From Deuterostichococcus epilithicus (lineage: Eukaryota > Chlorophyta > Trebouxiophyceae > Prasiolales > Stichococcaceae), in contig JAVTLE010000016.1 of NCBI GenBank assembly GCA_033439295.1, forward strand, positions 558,001 through 622,000: 64,000 bases of DNA, in the 5' to 3' direction. The notes beneath the pieces were generated by a model, which saw nothing but the letters and a program-made list of their open reading frames with translations, was not told where the DNA came from and searched no databases. Each line of letters opens with the position of its first letter. The first letter of the stretch is position 1. Below, piece by piece: positions 42,901 to 55,045 of this stretch. Position numbers and translations under genes: made by a program.

Positions 42901-45900
42901 GCTGCGCCGCAGTGCACCGATCGTCCCCATGCGGGAGCGGCAGCTTGGCACACAAGCCGCACGTCATGATGAACAGCCAGGTATTGGTCCCAGGAGGGGC
43001 TTCAATCAGGGTGGGCTCGGGGGAAGGCGCCATACTCGGCCAGCGTGATGCGGAGTATCAGTCAATCAGGGATTGAGCCGGAACACGCACCGGAGCGCTC
43101 TGGAGAATCCTCTGTGGGGAGCCTCTCCCGTCACCAGCTCCCAGATAATGACGCCGAAGCTGCAGCACATGGCAGAAGCCTCATTGAAGCAGACCAGCTG
43201 ACACTACAGGGTGCATCGCTACCGGACCAACAACCCTGGAAACACTGGTTTCAAAACCACCTGCTCAGGGCGTGCATGCCCTGGTGCGGTAGTAGCTGCT
43301 GCCGGCCGCTCGTTGGGAAGCGGGCATGGCATCCCCACGGCTGCGCACCTGAATATGTCGCACTTCTCGCTGCAGCGGCGCCCCATGAGTACTTCTGGCG
43401 CCTACGCAGTAGTGCACCACGCACTTATTGCATTCGCGACAATGCCAGCTTAGACGTGGCCCCAGCAGCACAGCACAGGCAAATCCTGAATTCTCCCGTT
43501 TCAAGGCTTGTACCACAGCACAGCTGCGCAAACGACGGGCAAAGACTGACGCAGGGACATGCACATCCACAGTGAAAATCACTCACCGTCCAGGCCCAGG
43601 TGCCAATTGCAGCCTGTGCGCTCATGTAGTCGTTGGGCATGAAGCGCGCCAGCCCCACATCGCCGACCTTGGCGGCGTTGCAGGCCGTCAGCAGCACTGC
43701 AGGGGGGCACGGACAAAAGGTTCAAGAGTTGGACTGGGTATGCGTCGAGCACGACAAAACTATTCCCTCAACAGAACACCTCTCAAGAGCTGGTGGGTCA
43801 TTCAAACCGTGGACAAGTGCCGAGTCGCGATCTCACATGTGAAAACGGTCTCAAGTATGTACTCTTGCCGCATCCGAGCACATGCTGCTTGTAGGCGGCG
43901 TGGCTGAGGCAGTGGCAAAGACGCTGAACCCTCAGCACATGCACACGCAAATATTTGCACGTCCGGCTCGGCAGGCAAGCGCTCTCACCGTTGGGCGACT
44001 TGAGGTCCAGGTGCACGATGTGCTGCGCGTGCAGAAACTCCAGCCCCCGTGCAACGTCCAGCGCAATCTGCTTGCCCCGGCCCGGCCGTGGCTTGCCTGC
44101 TGAGTCGTGCTCCCTGCATGTTGAAGCAGCGGCCGTTGTGAGTCTTGTACAGCTGTGCTCTTGCGGCAGCGATGGCGAGACAGTGGACGTGGGGCATCTC
44201 AGCCGTCACAGAGCCAGCGCGCAGAGTACAGCAGCTTGTTGCAAGCCATGGGGGAAGCCGTGCCCAGTCTCGCCATATCCGCCATGTACAGCCTGATCAT
44301 CATGCCTGACAGCGCTGCACATCAGGATGGGAAGCGGATACGAATGCCACATGGTGCTGCAGCCGCCAGAAGGCTGGCCACTTCACCTCTTGTACCACCG
44401 CAGCTCCCCGGAAGCATCCGCGTCCAGTGCCGTGCGCAAGTCCCCGCCCAGCAGTAACTGCAGTGACACATGGGCACACTGTGAGCGGCCAGGAATGTTG
44501 GCGCCACGCGCCTCTCGGGCTAGCACTCCGAGTTGTGCCGGCTGCAGAACAATGCTGGCATCCCCGGTTCTGGAGATACAGCATTTCGACAGCCCGACGC
44601 CCAGACAGAGATCGCCGCACAGTGCGTTGTGGCGCAGCACATTGCCTGCAACATGGTCCAGCTGGCAGGCCACACCACCAATGTCCAACAGCAGTTGCTC
44701 CCGGCGCTGAGCCGTCCGAATCTTGCCAATTGTTGGCAGCACATGAAGGCGACCCAGCCAAAGGCAAGCATTGCAACAGACCTCCATGACCATGAGCAGC
44801 TGGCCCGGCGCGTCTGCGGCGGCCTTAAAGCCCACGATGTTGGCGTGCGTGCATCCCCGCAGCAGCTGCACCTCCTTCTGGAAGTTTGCCTGCAGGGTGT
44901 CAGCATGGGCGCTTCGGTGCATCATGCACGAAAAAGTGGCCTGGATCACGAGGGCAGCTGGAGGGTGAGGCGCCTGAGTAGAGGTCACTGCAGCATGTGT
45001 TGGCGTTGGCGAGTCGAGCTGTTCAGAACAACATCGTGTAGAATGCCGCCAAGGAAACCTCGTAATTCACAAAGACCATCGGTAAACTTCGCAGTAGAAG
45101 CGGTGTCGCAAAACCTTCTCAATTCCAACCGGAGCCATTCGCAGGATTCGCACCTCGTCTTTGGCTTGGTCGTCCAGCAGGCACACCTTCACTGCCACGT
45201 CCTCCCCTCGGAACACTGCTCGGTACACCTGTCGGATGGGCAGCAAGCATGACGGCATTCACTTCCTGGTGCCTTTGTCCCTTCCGTGTATCATCTAGCA
45301 GCCCACTGGCACAGCAGGTGCGGGGAGCTGTGCCAGTAGCACAGCACGTCAGGCAGCACAGCACAAAGGGCAGGCGCTCGCCTGGCCGAAGCTGCCGCGG
45401 CCGAGCAGCCAGGGCGTGCCATCGGGCCTGTAGTACAGCTGCAGCTCCGACAGTTGCGCCGTGCTATCGTCGTTGCCGCCGCCTGCCGCACTGTCGTCTC
45501 GCCGGCCGTGTGCTTTCATTGGCGCCAGCGCCTGCGCGGCCATCGGCGGCGCCGCGCCGATGCCGGAGGGTTGCGGCACATGGGCGCCAGCGGAGTGGTG
45601 GTCCCGGGGTGCACTCGGCTGCTCTTTGGCAGTTGAGCCGGCTGGCACCGGCTGCCCCATGGAGTGCGACCCCGCCAGCGTCGGCCGGCTGTCTGCTGCG
45701 CCATAGGCCGCCGGTGCCGAGATGCGGCGGCTCGGGGCGCTGCCGCCGCCGGCAGGCGCCGACCCGGGCATGGAGCCACCCGCCAGGGCGTCGCCCCACC
45801 GGCCGCCGCCCGCAGGCAGCTCGTACATGGACGCTGCCCTGCTCCTTGCGGAGTCGCTCAGGGTATCCATCCAGCTGCCGGCGCTGCCGCACGACGCCGA

Positions 45901-46215
45901 GGCATGGGGGGCCGCTGAGTCATCCTGGAGGGGAGGCGCGCCCAGGGGCGCAGGCTGCAAGGCAGCGGTCGCGGCTGTGCTGCCGCCGCCAGCTGCCGCA
46001 GCGCCGCTGGTGTCTGCCCCTGCCGCTGCGTCTGCCGGCAAGCCCGGAGCTCGCTGGGCACGCCAGTGCCGCTGCGCTGAGCGCCAGTAACAGGCACCTG
46101 CCGCACCCGCCGCCGCCGTCGCAAAGACAGCCGCCGCTAGCACGGCGGCCTGGTGTCGATTGATGGCGCCGGCGCCCATTTGGGCGTCGGGCGGCTGTGG
46201 CCGCTCACCCGCCAT
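39470..46215 (-). CDS. TKL-type membrane-anchored protein kinase K2
   Basis: Sixteen exons (minus) join in phase to 798 residues: 46215-45382, 45228-45154, 44889-44782, 44457-44387, 44113-43989, 43696-43587, 43401-43349, 43159-43091, 42708-42534, 41965-41858, 41695-41654, 41358-41224, 40789-40601, 40219-40034, 39762-39718, 39541-39470. Residues about 23-45 form an Ala-rich transmembrane segment (QAAVLAAAVFATAAAGAAGA). A disordered linker follows, then SELQLYYRPDGTPWLLG and GRGSFGQ. Catalytic motifs are VAVKV, VHLDLKSPN, GDVGLARFMPNDY, APEVLMG. The tail contains AHYWGGWEAAVADG, VRGYRVGLDRLEAYLDHPEV, WRGALDVLKLDEQQREAF, RVTKEFAKLREGRQKLV, FQYAV and FTFPVMTDALRVGAVLV. Donors after exons 1, 13 and 14 are GC. 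The end of exon 9 may be six bases earlier. Confidence 0.9.
39817..39933. repeat. GCA/GCG microsatellite in a K2 intron
   Basis: About 115 bases of GCAGC(A/G)GC-type triplets lie in the intron between K2 exons 14 and 15. K3 has only about 25 bases of CAG at the same place (48024-48050), so the array expanded after the two genes separated. The long Leu run it would encode on the minus strand is not coding. Confidence 0.9.
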
Positions 46216-47656
46216 GGTCGGGCTGTGATATGCCGCGTCAGAGGCACGGCCACTTGCACTCTTTCATGGCGAGACCGCACGCGGGTCCGGCTGCGGGCAA
46301 GCATGACCCCAGACTAGACTCAGTTGTGTGCAGCCCGGGCGCGAGAAGGGTTGATCGCTTATGGTATGCCGAGGGCACCCACCGCGAGGCCAGACAACAA
46401 CACCTGAGGACTACCCTTGGCCGCCCCCCAGGCATCGCTGCAGAAGCAGAAGCAACTGCGAAAGGCACCTGGTCTTTTCGTCAGCAACCTTCTCGAAGCT
46501 TTGCTGAGCCGAGTTGGGCAGCCGGCTGCCCAGGCCGCGGTTCACGCAATGCCACCCTTATGATAATGCCTGGCACTCGGGCCCCGCGCGGTCGCGCGGA
46601 TTCGCGTGCCGGGCCGAGGCGTGACTTTCAGGAATTCCAGTAGAGGAAGCTGCAATTTCAAAGCGTTCGGGGAATCGGCGCAGGCGAGACCGGAAGGCTG
46701 CGTGCTACCCTTTCTGACAGTGCGCGGGTGGCGCTGAATGTGAGCAGCTAGACTGGTCGGAGTGAAGTCTTGTGGTGGAAGCCGGGACGCGAAGGGTCTA
46801 ATGATTCACGGCCGCTCGTTCGGGAAACTTGCCGAACTGCACTTCAGGTTGTGCGCGTTGGTGACTTTTGCGCTTGCGGAGGAAGACGTGTGACTGTGGC
46901 TTGCCCACAAGGAAAAGTCGTCCCGTACATCATCCGTATCGGCTAAAAGTACCCACACAGTACGAGTATACAGAAACTTCAAGAGAAGCACCTAATGCGG
47001 CCCAGAGCAGGTGTCGATTCGTTGCAACAGCCGTAGGATATACCTGACACAGCGGCTATCAGTAAATGCTGGACGCAATGTCCACATGACGTCAAGGTGA
47101 AGGAGAGTCCTTCGTTGCGTATCGTTGGTCAGACCTCAGCAACCCAAGTCCCTGTTGGCCCATCGCAGGAGTTTTGACAGTTTAAAAAATCGGCCGCAAG
47201 CCGTCCGGCGCAGACCAAAGCCGCCTTGGATCAAGCTTGTTACATCCAGGCGGATTGCAGGTGAACCATCAGCAAAGGACGACAAAGCTGACACAAAAGA
47301 TTGAAGCAAGCACAGCAGCAGACAAATTTGGCCGCAGCACACATGCCTGCCGAAGAGCGGGCCACACTGCTGGCAGGGCAAGCGTGCCTGTTCAAGCCGA
47401 CGAAGATGATTGACTAATAGCACTCAAATCCACAGTGAACATTTCTGACGTCTGGCGTCGGCGTGTCTGCAAAATTTGATAGCTGCCGAGCCAGCGCCAT
47501 CCTCAAGCTGCTTGTGCAACCCCAGTCCTGAGGCCTTCTCGCACAGAAGCATGCAAACCGCAGCGGCGCCCTGAGGGCCGCGCCAAAAGTGGACGGTCCA
47601 ACCAACGAAACTGCTGTGCGCAAACATGGACGGCACGCGGGCCCTGCCTGCCGGAG
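46216..47656. other. Intergenic region between K2 and K3
   Basis: This is 1.44 kb. The first ~110 bases upstream of the K2 ATG match the K3 upstream region (GGCACGGCCACTTG.GCTCTTTCATGG, GTGCAGCCC.GGCGCGAGAAGGG). A second block near 46866 (TTTTGCGCTTGCGGAGGAAG, CCCGTACATCA) is also shared with 54531, so the promoter region was copied with the gene. A TGTAA signal for K3 may be the minus-strand site at 47230-47234. Confidence 0.6.
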
Positions 47657-50600
47657 TCATATTGACGGCACCAGGACAGCGCCCACTCGGATCGCGTCCG
47701 TCATCACGGGGAATGTGAAGGCCATCACCTGCAGGGCAAACACGAGACGTGAGCACACTTCGCTTTGCCCCGCACAGGTTGAACTCATGGATCTGTAAAG
47801 AGCTTATCAGAGTGAACATCAGCGGGCATCCTGTACTCGCCACACAGAGCATGCTGCAACTTCTTGAACCTTATTGAAAAACAGGAGGGCGGGCACGGCT
47901 ACCAGACAGTCTGGTCCAGACTCACCACAGCATACTGGAACTTTCTGAGCAGCTCCTTCGCAAACCAGACCTGCGGACACCCACATGATGCATCGTGAGA
48001 TGTTCTTTTAGGCAGCAGGATGCGCGCCGCAGCAGCAGCAGCAGCAGCGGCAGGCCCAGTGGGCAGCAGCAACACATGCACAAACGCACAACACATGCAC
48101 AAACAAACACAAGGACATTGTGCTCTTACGAGTACACCAACTTCTGAAACCCAACATCCAACAAATGTCGCACCTGGTAGCGGTAGTTGAGCCGCATCTC
48201 CTGGTGCAAGTTTTCGCGCAGCTGGCGCGAGGTTTCGACGGTTGAGTCGTAATCCGCGTCGACTTCTGCCGCCGTCAGCGAGCACAGCTGGTTCACCAGC
48301 TTCTGGCGTCCCTTGCGCAGCTTCGCAAACTCCTTGGTCACCCGCACATGTGCCTGCGGGAGAATTTGCAGCAATGTCGGCTGATGTGGGGCTCACAGGC
48401 ATGGCGATGCTGCACTTACAGACCAGAGTGCGGCCCAGCCGCAGCCTGGTAGTCGGGTGTGCAAAGGAGCGACACATGCCAGGCATCGACTGCAGTGCGA
48501 GCGGCTTGTAGAACAGTGCTTCAGGCTCAGGCACAACACCCTCGGTGAACACTGTGCAGCAGCCGCCATGGTCATTATTCCACAGGCAGCCAGAGGGCCA
48601 CGGAAGTGATGCTGTTTGCTCAAGGGCTCTGGACACAGGGCGGGCCTAGCCAGAAGGAGTGCGCGGCAACAACCAGTTACAAGCCAACAGAGATGAATCG
48701 TTCCGAGTACACTTGCCCGAGTGAAGGCTTTGCGCTGCTGCTCGTCGAGCTTCAGCACATTCAATGCGCCGCGCCAGTCGGTGCCATCCAGCGTCTCGCC
48801 GCCGGGACCGGGAACCTGACCGGGCGCTGCCGCCGCCTCCTCCGCCACCACTTGCAACAGATCCTTGGTCTGGATGGTTTGCAAGAAGCGGTCCGAGAAC
48901 TTGAGCTGCGGGTGAAGATAGCATCAGACGCGTCAGCTCCAGGCTTCTCAGCACGGAGGACGGTGTCTGATGGACGTCAGGGTCGCGCAAGCGGTTCCAC
49001 CTGTGGTGATGTGAACGTGCTGTACCAACATCAGTACTGCCTGTGGCGATGCCCCAAGGCGCTCAATGTCGCTGGAGTTGCTGACCAATGGCCTGCTGGC
49101 GGCCCAAGTTGATGGACACCAGAGCAGACGAAAAGGCCCCCATGTACACGAGGCCGACGCCACCTACGCAAGCGGCGCCCCCGTGCAGCTGCCAAGGGGG
49201 CGGGCAGAGGTGTTACAGGTTTTCGAGTACTCCCCAAGTTTCAATTTGACGAAAAGAATTATTTCCAGATGCGGGTAACGGGCAGAGATAATCACCTTGA
49301 AGAAGTAGATGTCGATCAGCACAGTTGCCAGGTCCTCAATGAACGTGCGCGGCTCGGAGCCGGGCGTGTTCACTTCCGGGTGGTCCAGATACGCCTCCAG
49401 CTTGTCGAGCCCCACCCTGTAGCCCCTGACCTGCAGCGGCGACGGCGGCAACAGTGTCGCGTGTCTGCGGTCCTGCTTCAGCGCTTCAGGCGCCGTTTGA
49501 ACCCCCTTCCTCCTCAATCAGCACTGTGTACACATGCACACCACCCTGGCGGGCCGGCTCTGTTAGGAAACCGATGCCCAGAACGAATTGGCTATATAGT
49601 GTTAGCCAACATAAGCAGCGAGAGCATGGTGATGTGCACAGGCGGGCGTCCAAAGTGGCACAGACTGCAGAGCTGTGTGGGTTTAAGGAAGCTAGGGTTT
49701 GGCTCGACTGTGTGGAGCTGCAGACATCCACACATATGAGACCCAGATCAGATCCACAGCGAGCCAGAGACTCACCTCGCACACACGCACCTCCTCAATC
49801 GCAGTTTCCGCTGGCGGCTGCAGAACACCACACATCATCCAAAGTGGATGAATTGGTCTCCAGAGGCGCCAACACTACCCAGATTTCGCAATTGGTCTCC
49901 AGAGGCGCCAACACTGACCGGATGTCGCAATGCATATGCCATCCGGCATGTGCCACGGTGACGACTGCAGCTGTGCTTGCACAAGTGTCGCAGACTCGAT
50001 CTTGGGCGGAAGTGTTGCAATGTTGAGCGGTGAAAAGTTTTGCACCGGGGTAACTCCGTCTGCCACTGCCGCTTCCCAACTCCCATAGTAGTGAGTCATG
50101 GCCGCATTGCAGAATCGTACGCACATCTCCCTGTCCTCCTGCGTTATCGCTGCCTGCAAGGCAGAGGAAGCAGCAAACGTTGAACCAAAGATCGGGATGA
50201 GATGGAAGTGTCTGTAGGCTCTCCGTAGAACCCATGTGGAGACGCTGGGCAGCGCAGAGCAGGCTGATGACCTTCATGCCTGCACCACGCGACTCAAACA
50301 GGCTGTAGGCAGCTTGCAATCGCCTAAAGTACAGCCTGCACCTGCTGGGATTCGCAGCCATGTGTCGTCCTACACAAAATATATATTCATCCCTTGCAAC
50401 CAGACTTCCGCTTGCATGCCCGCTGCTGTGACACGAGTCATCGTCACTGATCCAGCCATGAAGCGAAATTTCAGCGTCTGACAAGCAGTATGCCCTGGTC
50501 AAAGGAACACTTGGCCGTGTGGTGGCAGAGCTGCACGAGACGAATCAAGCGTCTCGCGGCTCGGACCGACCACACACCCCTGGGGGCGGCGGAGCTTCGC

Positions 50601-53600
50601 AGCGCCATGCCACCGCCGGGGGCTAGGCCTCCTTTCCGATCTGCCTCTCGCAACTGGAGTCTTGCAATCAGGGGCCTGCCATCGGGTTGCTGCACTTTGG
50701 TGAGCATGTGCGAGCGCGCACCGGCACCAGATCCTCGGCTGGCAGGATCCTGAATGGCTTGATACGGCGTGCCTCCAGACCCGCAGGGTCGCCCGCCAGC
50801 AGCGCCACGATGTCCGCCGCCGATGGCCGGTCCGCCGGGTCCTGTTCCATGCACGCCGCCACCAGGCCGATGACGCCAGCCGGGCACTCGTCCTCCCTGC
50901 ACAGGACCGCATTGTTTACCACCTGTGAGCAACTGCAGGGAAGCAGGCTGTGCAAGGTGCAATGCCTGCGTGCAATGCCGGGCTTGACCTGGTGCCCTTC
51001 CTAACGCTGTGCATGTGAAGCGATGCAACAGTGGACCAGCCAGGCCGCCCACTGTGGCACTGCAATGTGACGCGGGCGGTCATGCAGTTCACGCTCTGCG
51101 GTGCACCGGTCGTCCCCACGCGGGAGCGGCAGCTTGGCACAGGTCGCTGGTCATGACAAAAAGCAATCGGTCCCAGGAGGGGCTTCAGTCAGGGCGGGCT
51201 CGAGGGAAGGCGCCGCACTACGCCAGAGTGACCCGGAGTATGCGCCAGCCAGGGATGGAGCCGGAAAACGCACCGGAGCGCCCTCATCAAGCCCCTGTGG
51301 GGAGTCTCCCCGGTCACCAGCTCCCATACGATGACGCCGAAGCTGCAGCACATGGTAGACGCCTTATTGAAGAAGATCAGCTGACACTACGAGTACAGGG
51401 TGCACAGCTGTCGGGCCAACAACCCGAGAAACCTAATACCAAAAACCACCTGGCTCAGCCGCTCGTCGAGAAGTGAGCATGGCATCCCTACAGCTGCGCA
51501 CCTGAATATGTCACACTTGTTGCTGCAGCGGCGCCCCATGAGTACTTCTGGCGCCTGCGCATCGCCAGCAAAAGCTTGCTTGCGTTTGCGGCGATGCCAG
51601 CATGAGCATGGAGCATCAGGAGCACAGCACAGGCAGCCCCTGAATTCCCCTGTATAAAGGCCTGTACCACAGCACAGGCAAACCCTTAACCCATGTTATC
51701 GAAGATTGACGCAGAGACATAAACATCCGCTGTGAAAGCACTCACTGTCCAAGCCCAGGTGCCGATGGCAGCCTGCGCGCTCATGTAGTCGTTCGGCATG
51801 AAGCGCGCCAGTCCCACGTCGCCGATCTTCGCGTTGCCAGCCGTCAGCAGCACTGCGGGGGCGCGGAAATGTAGGGATTAGAGCCTGCAATGGGTACGCG
51901 TCAAGCGCGGTAGCACGATTAGATCAGAGGGAAATCTTTCAAGAGCTGGTAAATAATGAAAAGCACAGATCGCAAGTTTGCCGAGTCGCAATCCAGCATG
52001 AGCATTGTGACTAAATTGAAAATTTCCGCAGCATCCGAGCACATGCTGCAGATAGGCGGCGCTGCTGAGGCAGTGGCAGAGACTTTGAATTGCACAATGA
52101 GCGAGACGGGCCGGCGCTCGCACCGTTGGGCGACTTGAGGTCCAGGTGCACGATGTGCTGCGCATGCAGGAACGCCAGCCCCCGTGCGACGTCCAGCGCA
52201 ACCTGCTTGCCCCGGCTCGGCCGTGGCTTGCCTGCTGAGTCGTGCTCCCTGAATGCAGAGGCAGGGTCGCTGTGAGTCGGGTAATAGTGGTGCTCTCAGG
52301 CAGCTAGGCGAGACATAGGACGTGGGGCATCTCACCTGTCGTAGAGCCAGCGTGCTTTCCGCAAGCCATGGGGGAAGCCGTGCACAGTCTCGCCATATTC
52401 GCCATGTAAAGCCTTATCATCATGCCTGGCAGGGCTGCACATCAGGGTTGAAAGCAAATTCAACTGGTGCTGCGGCCGCCAGAAGGCTGGTCATTTTACC
52501 TCTTGTACCACCGCAGCTCCCCAGCAGCATCCTTGTCGAGCGCCATGCGTAAGTCCCCGCCGAGCAGTAGCTGTGGTAAAACACGGACAGGTTGTGAGCG
52601 GCCAGGCATGCTGGCGCCGCGGGCCCGCTCTCTGACCCACGGCGGATCCAGGACAATGCTGGCATCCCCGTTTCTGGAATTGCAGCGGTTGACAGCCCGA
52701 CGCCCAGACATGTCTAATCTGCCGCATAGCGCATGGCCTGCAGGGGCGCACAAGGTGCCTGGCAGCTCAACCCAGCAACATGGTCCAGCTGGCAGCCCCC
52801 CCCCTCCCCCCAAATGACCATCAGCAGCTGCTCCCGGCTGAGTCGACCGAACCTGGCCATAAAAACACATGAAAGCAACACAGACGAAGCTGATCGAGGC
52901 GACCAACCTCCATGACCATGAGCAGCTGGCCCGGCGCGTCCACCGCGGCCCTGAAGCCTACGATGTTGGCGTGCGCGCACGACCGAAGAAGCCGCACCTC
53001 CTTCTGGACATTGGCCTACAGGAGTACAGCGTGCAGGTGCTTTAGTGGGTTGTGGGTGGTGGGTTGTGCACAAGACAGTGGCCTGGAGCACGAGGGCAGC
53101 TGGAAGGTGTGGTGCCTGAGGAGCGGTCATTGCAGCATGCCTCGGTGTTAATGAGTCGAGGTTTCCAGACCGGCATGTGCAGGATGCCTGCTACGGTGCG
53201 AAACTGCGAAGAAGACATCAAATCCCCAAAAAAAACCCAGCAGGATTCGCACCTCGTGTTTGGCTTGGTCGTCCAGCAGGCACACCTTCACTGCCACGTC
53301 CTCCCCTCGGAACACTGCCCGGTACACCTGCCAGATGGGCAGCAGCGTGACGGATTCAGTGTCTGGTGCCGTAGTGCCTGGTGCCGTCGCCCCTCATGGG
53401 CGACATCTGGCACCCCATTGGCAGAGCAGGCGCCAGGAGCAGTGCCAGTCGCAGCGCACAAAGGGCAAGCACTCGCCTGACCGAAGCTGCCGCGGCCGAG
53501 CAGCCAGGGCGTGCCGTCGGGCCTGTGGCACAGCTGCAGCTCCGACAATCGCGCCGTGCTATCGTCGTCGCCGCCGCTCGTCGCCCTGTCGTCTCGCCAG

Positions 53601-54307
53601 CCGGGTACCTCCATCGGCGTCAGCGCCTGCGCGGCCGTCAGCGGCGACGCGCCGACGCCGGAGGGCTGCGGCGCGGGGGCGCCAGCGGAGTGGTGGCCTC
53701 GGGCTGCACCCAACTGCTGTTTGGCAGCTGACCTGGCCGGCGCCGGCTGCCCATTGGAATGGGAGCCGACGGCCACCGGCTGGCTGTCCGCTGTGCCATG
53801 GGCCGACGGCGCCGAGATGCAACTCAGGGCGCCGCCGCCGCCGGCAGGCGTCACCCCGGGCGCAGAGCCACCTGCCAGGGCGTCGCCCCACCCGCCGCCG
53901 CCCGCAGGCAGCTCGTACATGGACGCTGCCCTGCTCCTTGCAGAGTTGCTCAGGGTGTCCAGCCAGCTGCCGGTGCTGCCGCACGACACCGAGGCATTGC
54001 AGGCCGCTGAGTCATCCTGGGGGGAGGGCGCGGCCAGGGGCGCATGCTGCAAGGCAGCGGGTGCGGCTGTGCCGCCGCCGCCGGCTGCCGCTGTGCTGGC
54101 AGTGTCTGCCCCTGCCGCTGCATCCGCCTGCACGCCCGGTGCCCGCCGCACATGCGTGTGCCGCTGCGCTGAGCGCCAGTACCAGGCCCCTGCCGCACCC
54201 GCCGCTGCCGTCGCAAAGACAGCCGCCGCTAGCACGGCGGCCTGGTGTCGAGTGGTAGCGCCGGCACCCGTTTTGGCATTGGGCGGCTGTGGCCCTTCAC
54301 CCCCCAT
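47657..54307 (-). CDS. TKL-type membrane-anchored protein kinase K3
   Basis: Sixteen exons (minus), 794 residues, the same structure as K2: 54307-53477, 53327-53253, 53015-52908, 52570-52500, 52248-52124, 51852-51746, 51554-51502, 51342-51274, 50896-50722, 50153-50046, 49817-49776, 49430-49296, 48905-48717, 48353-48174, 47970-47926, 47728-47657. The same anchor (AAVLAAAVFATAAAGAAGA), SELQLCHRPDGTPWLLG, VAVKV, VHLDLKSPN, GDVGLARFMPNDY and APEVLMG occur. The tail has THYYGSWEAAVADG, LDKLEAYLDHPEVNTPGSEP, WRGALNVLKLDEQQRKAF, KLRKGRQKLVNQL and FTFPVMTDAIRVGAVLV. Differences from K2 are in-frame and both frames are intact, so both probably make protein. Exon 14 uses a GT donor where K2 has GC. Confidence 0.9.
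49851..49929. repeat. 39-base tandem pair specific to K3
   Basis: AATTGGTCTCCAGAGGCGCC followed by AACACT and ...TCGC occurs twice in the intron between K3 exons 10 and 11. The K2 intron has one diverged copy only (41727-41752), so the repeat formed after the gene duplication. Confidence 0.85.
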
Positions 54308-55045
54308 GGCCGGGCTGTGGTGTGCCGGGTCAGCGGCACGGCCACTTGCGCTCTTTCATGGTGGGACCTTGCACGGGTCCGGCTGCGTGCAAGCACGACC
54401 CCCGACAAGCCTCAGTCATGTGCAGCCCCGGCGCGAGAAGGGCTGAAGGCATTGGTGTGCCAGCGGCCGAGAGGCACCGTTAGTTCAGCAAAATTGCCCA
54501 AGTGCACTGGAACTTCTGCACCTCAGTGAGTTTTGCGCTTGCGGAGGAAGAGTGCCAGTGAAGTGTGAACTGCCCAAGGGTGAGGGGGCATCCCGTACAT
54601 CACCCGTACCGAGACTAAAGACCTGAAGTCGAAGCAAAGAACTCGCAGCTAACCGGCCTGAATCGTTTCGCGGCCTTACAGCAAAGGTCGATTCGTTCTC
54701 ATAGCCGCAGCCAACACCTGACAGTGCGGGTAACAACGGAATTGTCAATGCTGGGCCACGCATGTCACTCGTCAACGCTTTTCACCTCTGTTCTTTAGTC
54801 AGCTGCTCTGAAAGGTGCAAAATCAATTATTAATCCGACAGGACCGAGCCGAACCGACCCGAAACTGCAGTCCTTGCGATTGCCGAGAAACCAAATTCCA
54901 CGACATGAGCCGATGCCCGTGGCAGGCAGCGCTGCCGGGCGAGCAGCCTCACTGATTCGTTTCCATCGGTATCAAAACTGCCGGCATCCACTGCCGGCTC
55001 CATAGCTGCCATTCGGTCGGTGGCGCGCTGCAGCATCCTACAGCG
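54308..55045. other. Intergenic region between K3 and K4
   Basis: This is 740 bases with the K3 promoter side (blocks shared with K2) and the K4 3' flank. A minus-strand TGTAA at 54676-54680 lies about 370 bases beyond the K4 stop. A run of CCGA/CCGAA units lies at about 54836-54862. No gene seen. Confidence 0.55.

Larger units (their letters stand above)
38990..46850. repeat. Left unit of the ~8.1 kb tandem duplication (K2)
   Basis: Everything from the K2 3' flank to several hundred bases upstream of its ATG has a counterpart about 8.1 kb to the right (stop offset 8187, start offset 8092). Exon sizes are equal apart from four in-frame length differences. Introns are alignable but di­verged and differ by small insertions. 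Ends are approximate. Confidence 0.8.
47230..54640. repeat. Right unit of the ~8.1 kb tandem duplication (K3)
   Basis: Counterpart of 38990-46850. It is shorter on the 5' side because about 400 bases between the ATG-proximal block and the TTTTGCGCTTGCGGAGGAAG block in the K2 copy are missing or were inserted there. Ends are approximate. Confidence 0.78.

Noticed and set aside
53260-54258. 332-residue plus-strand open frame, and a similar one at 45249-46163
   Set aside because: Both are antisense shadows of the first exons of K3 and K2. They have Arg/Pro-rich composition and no conserved motif.
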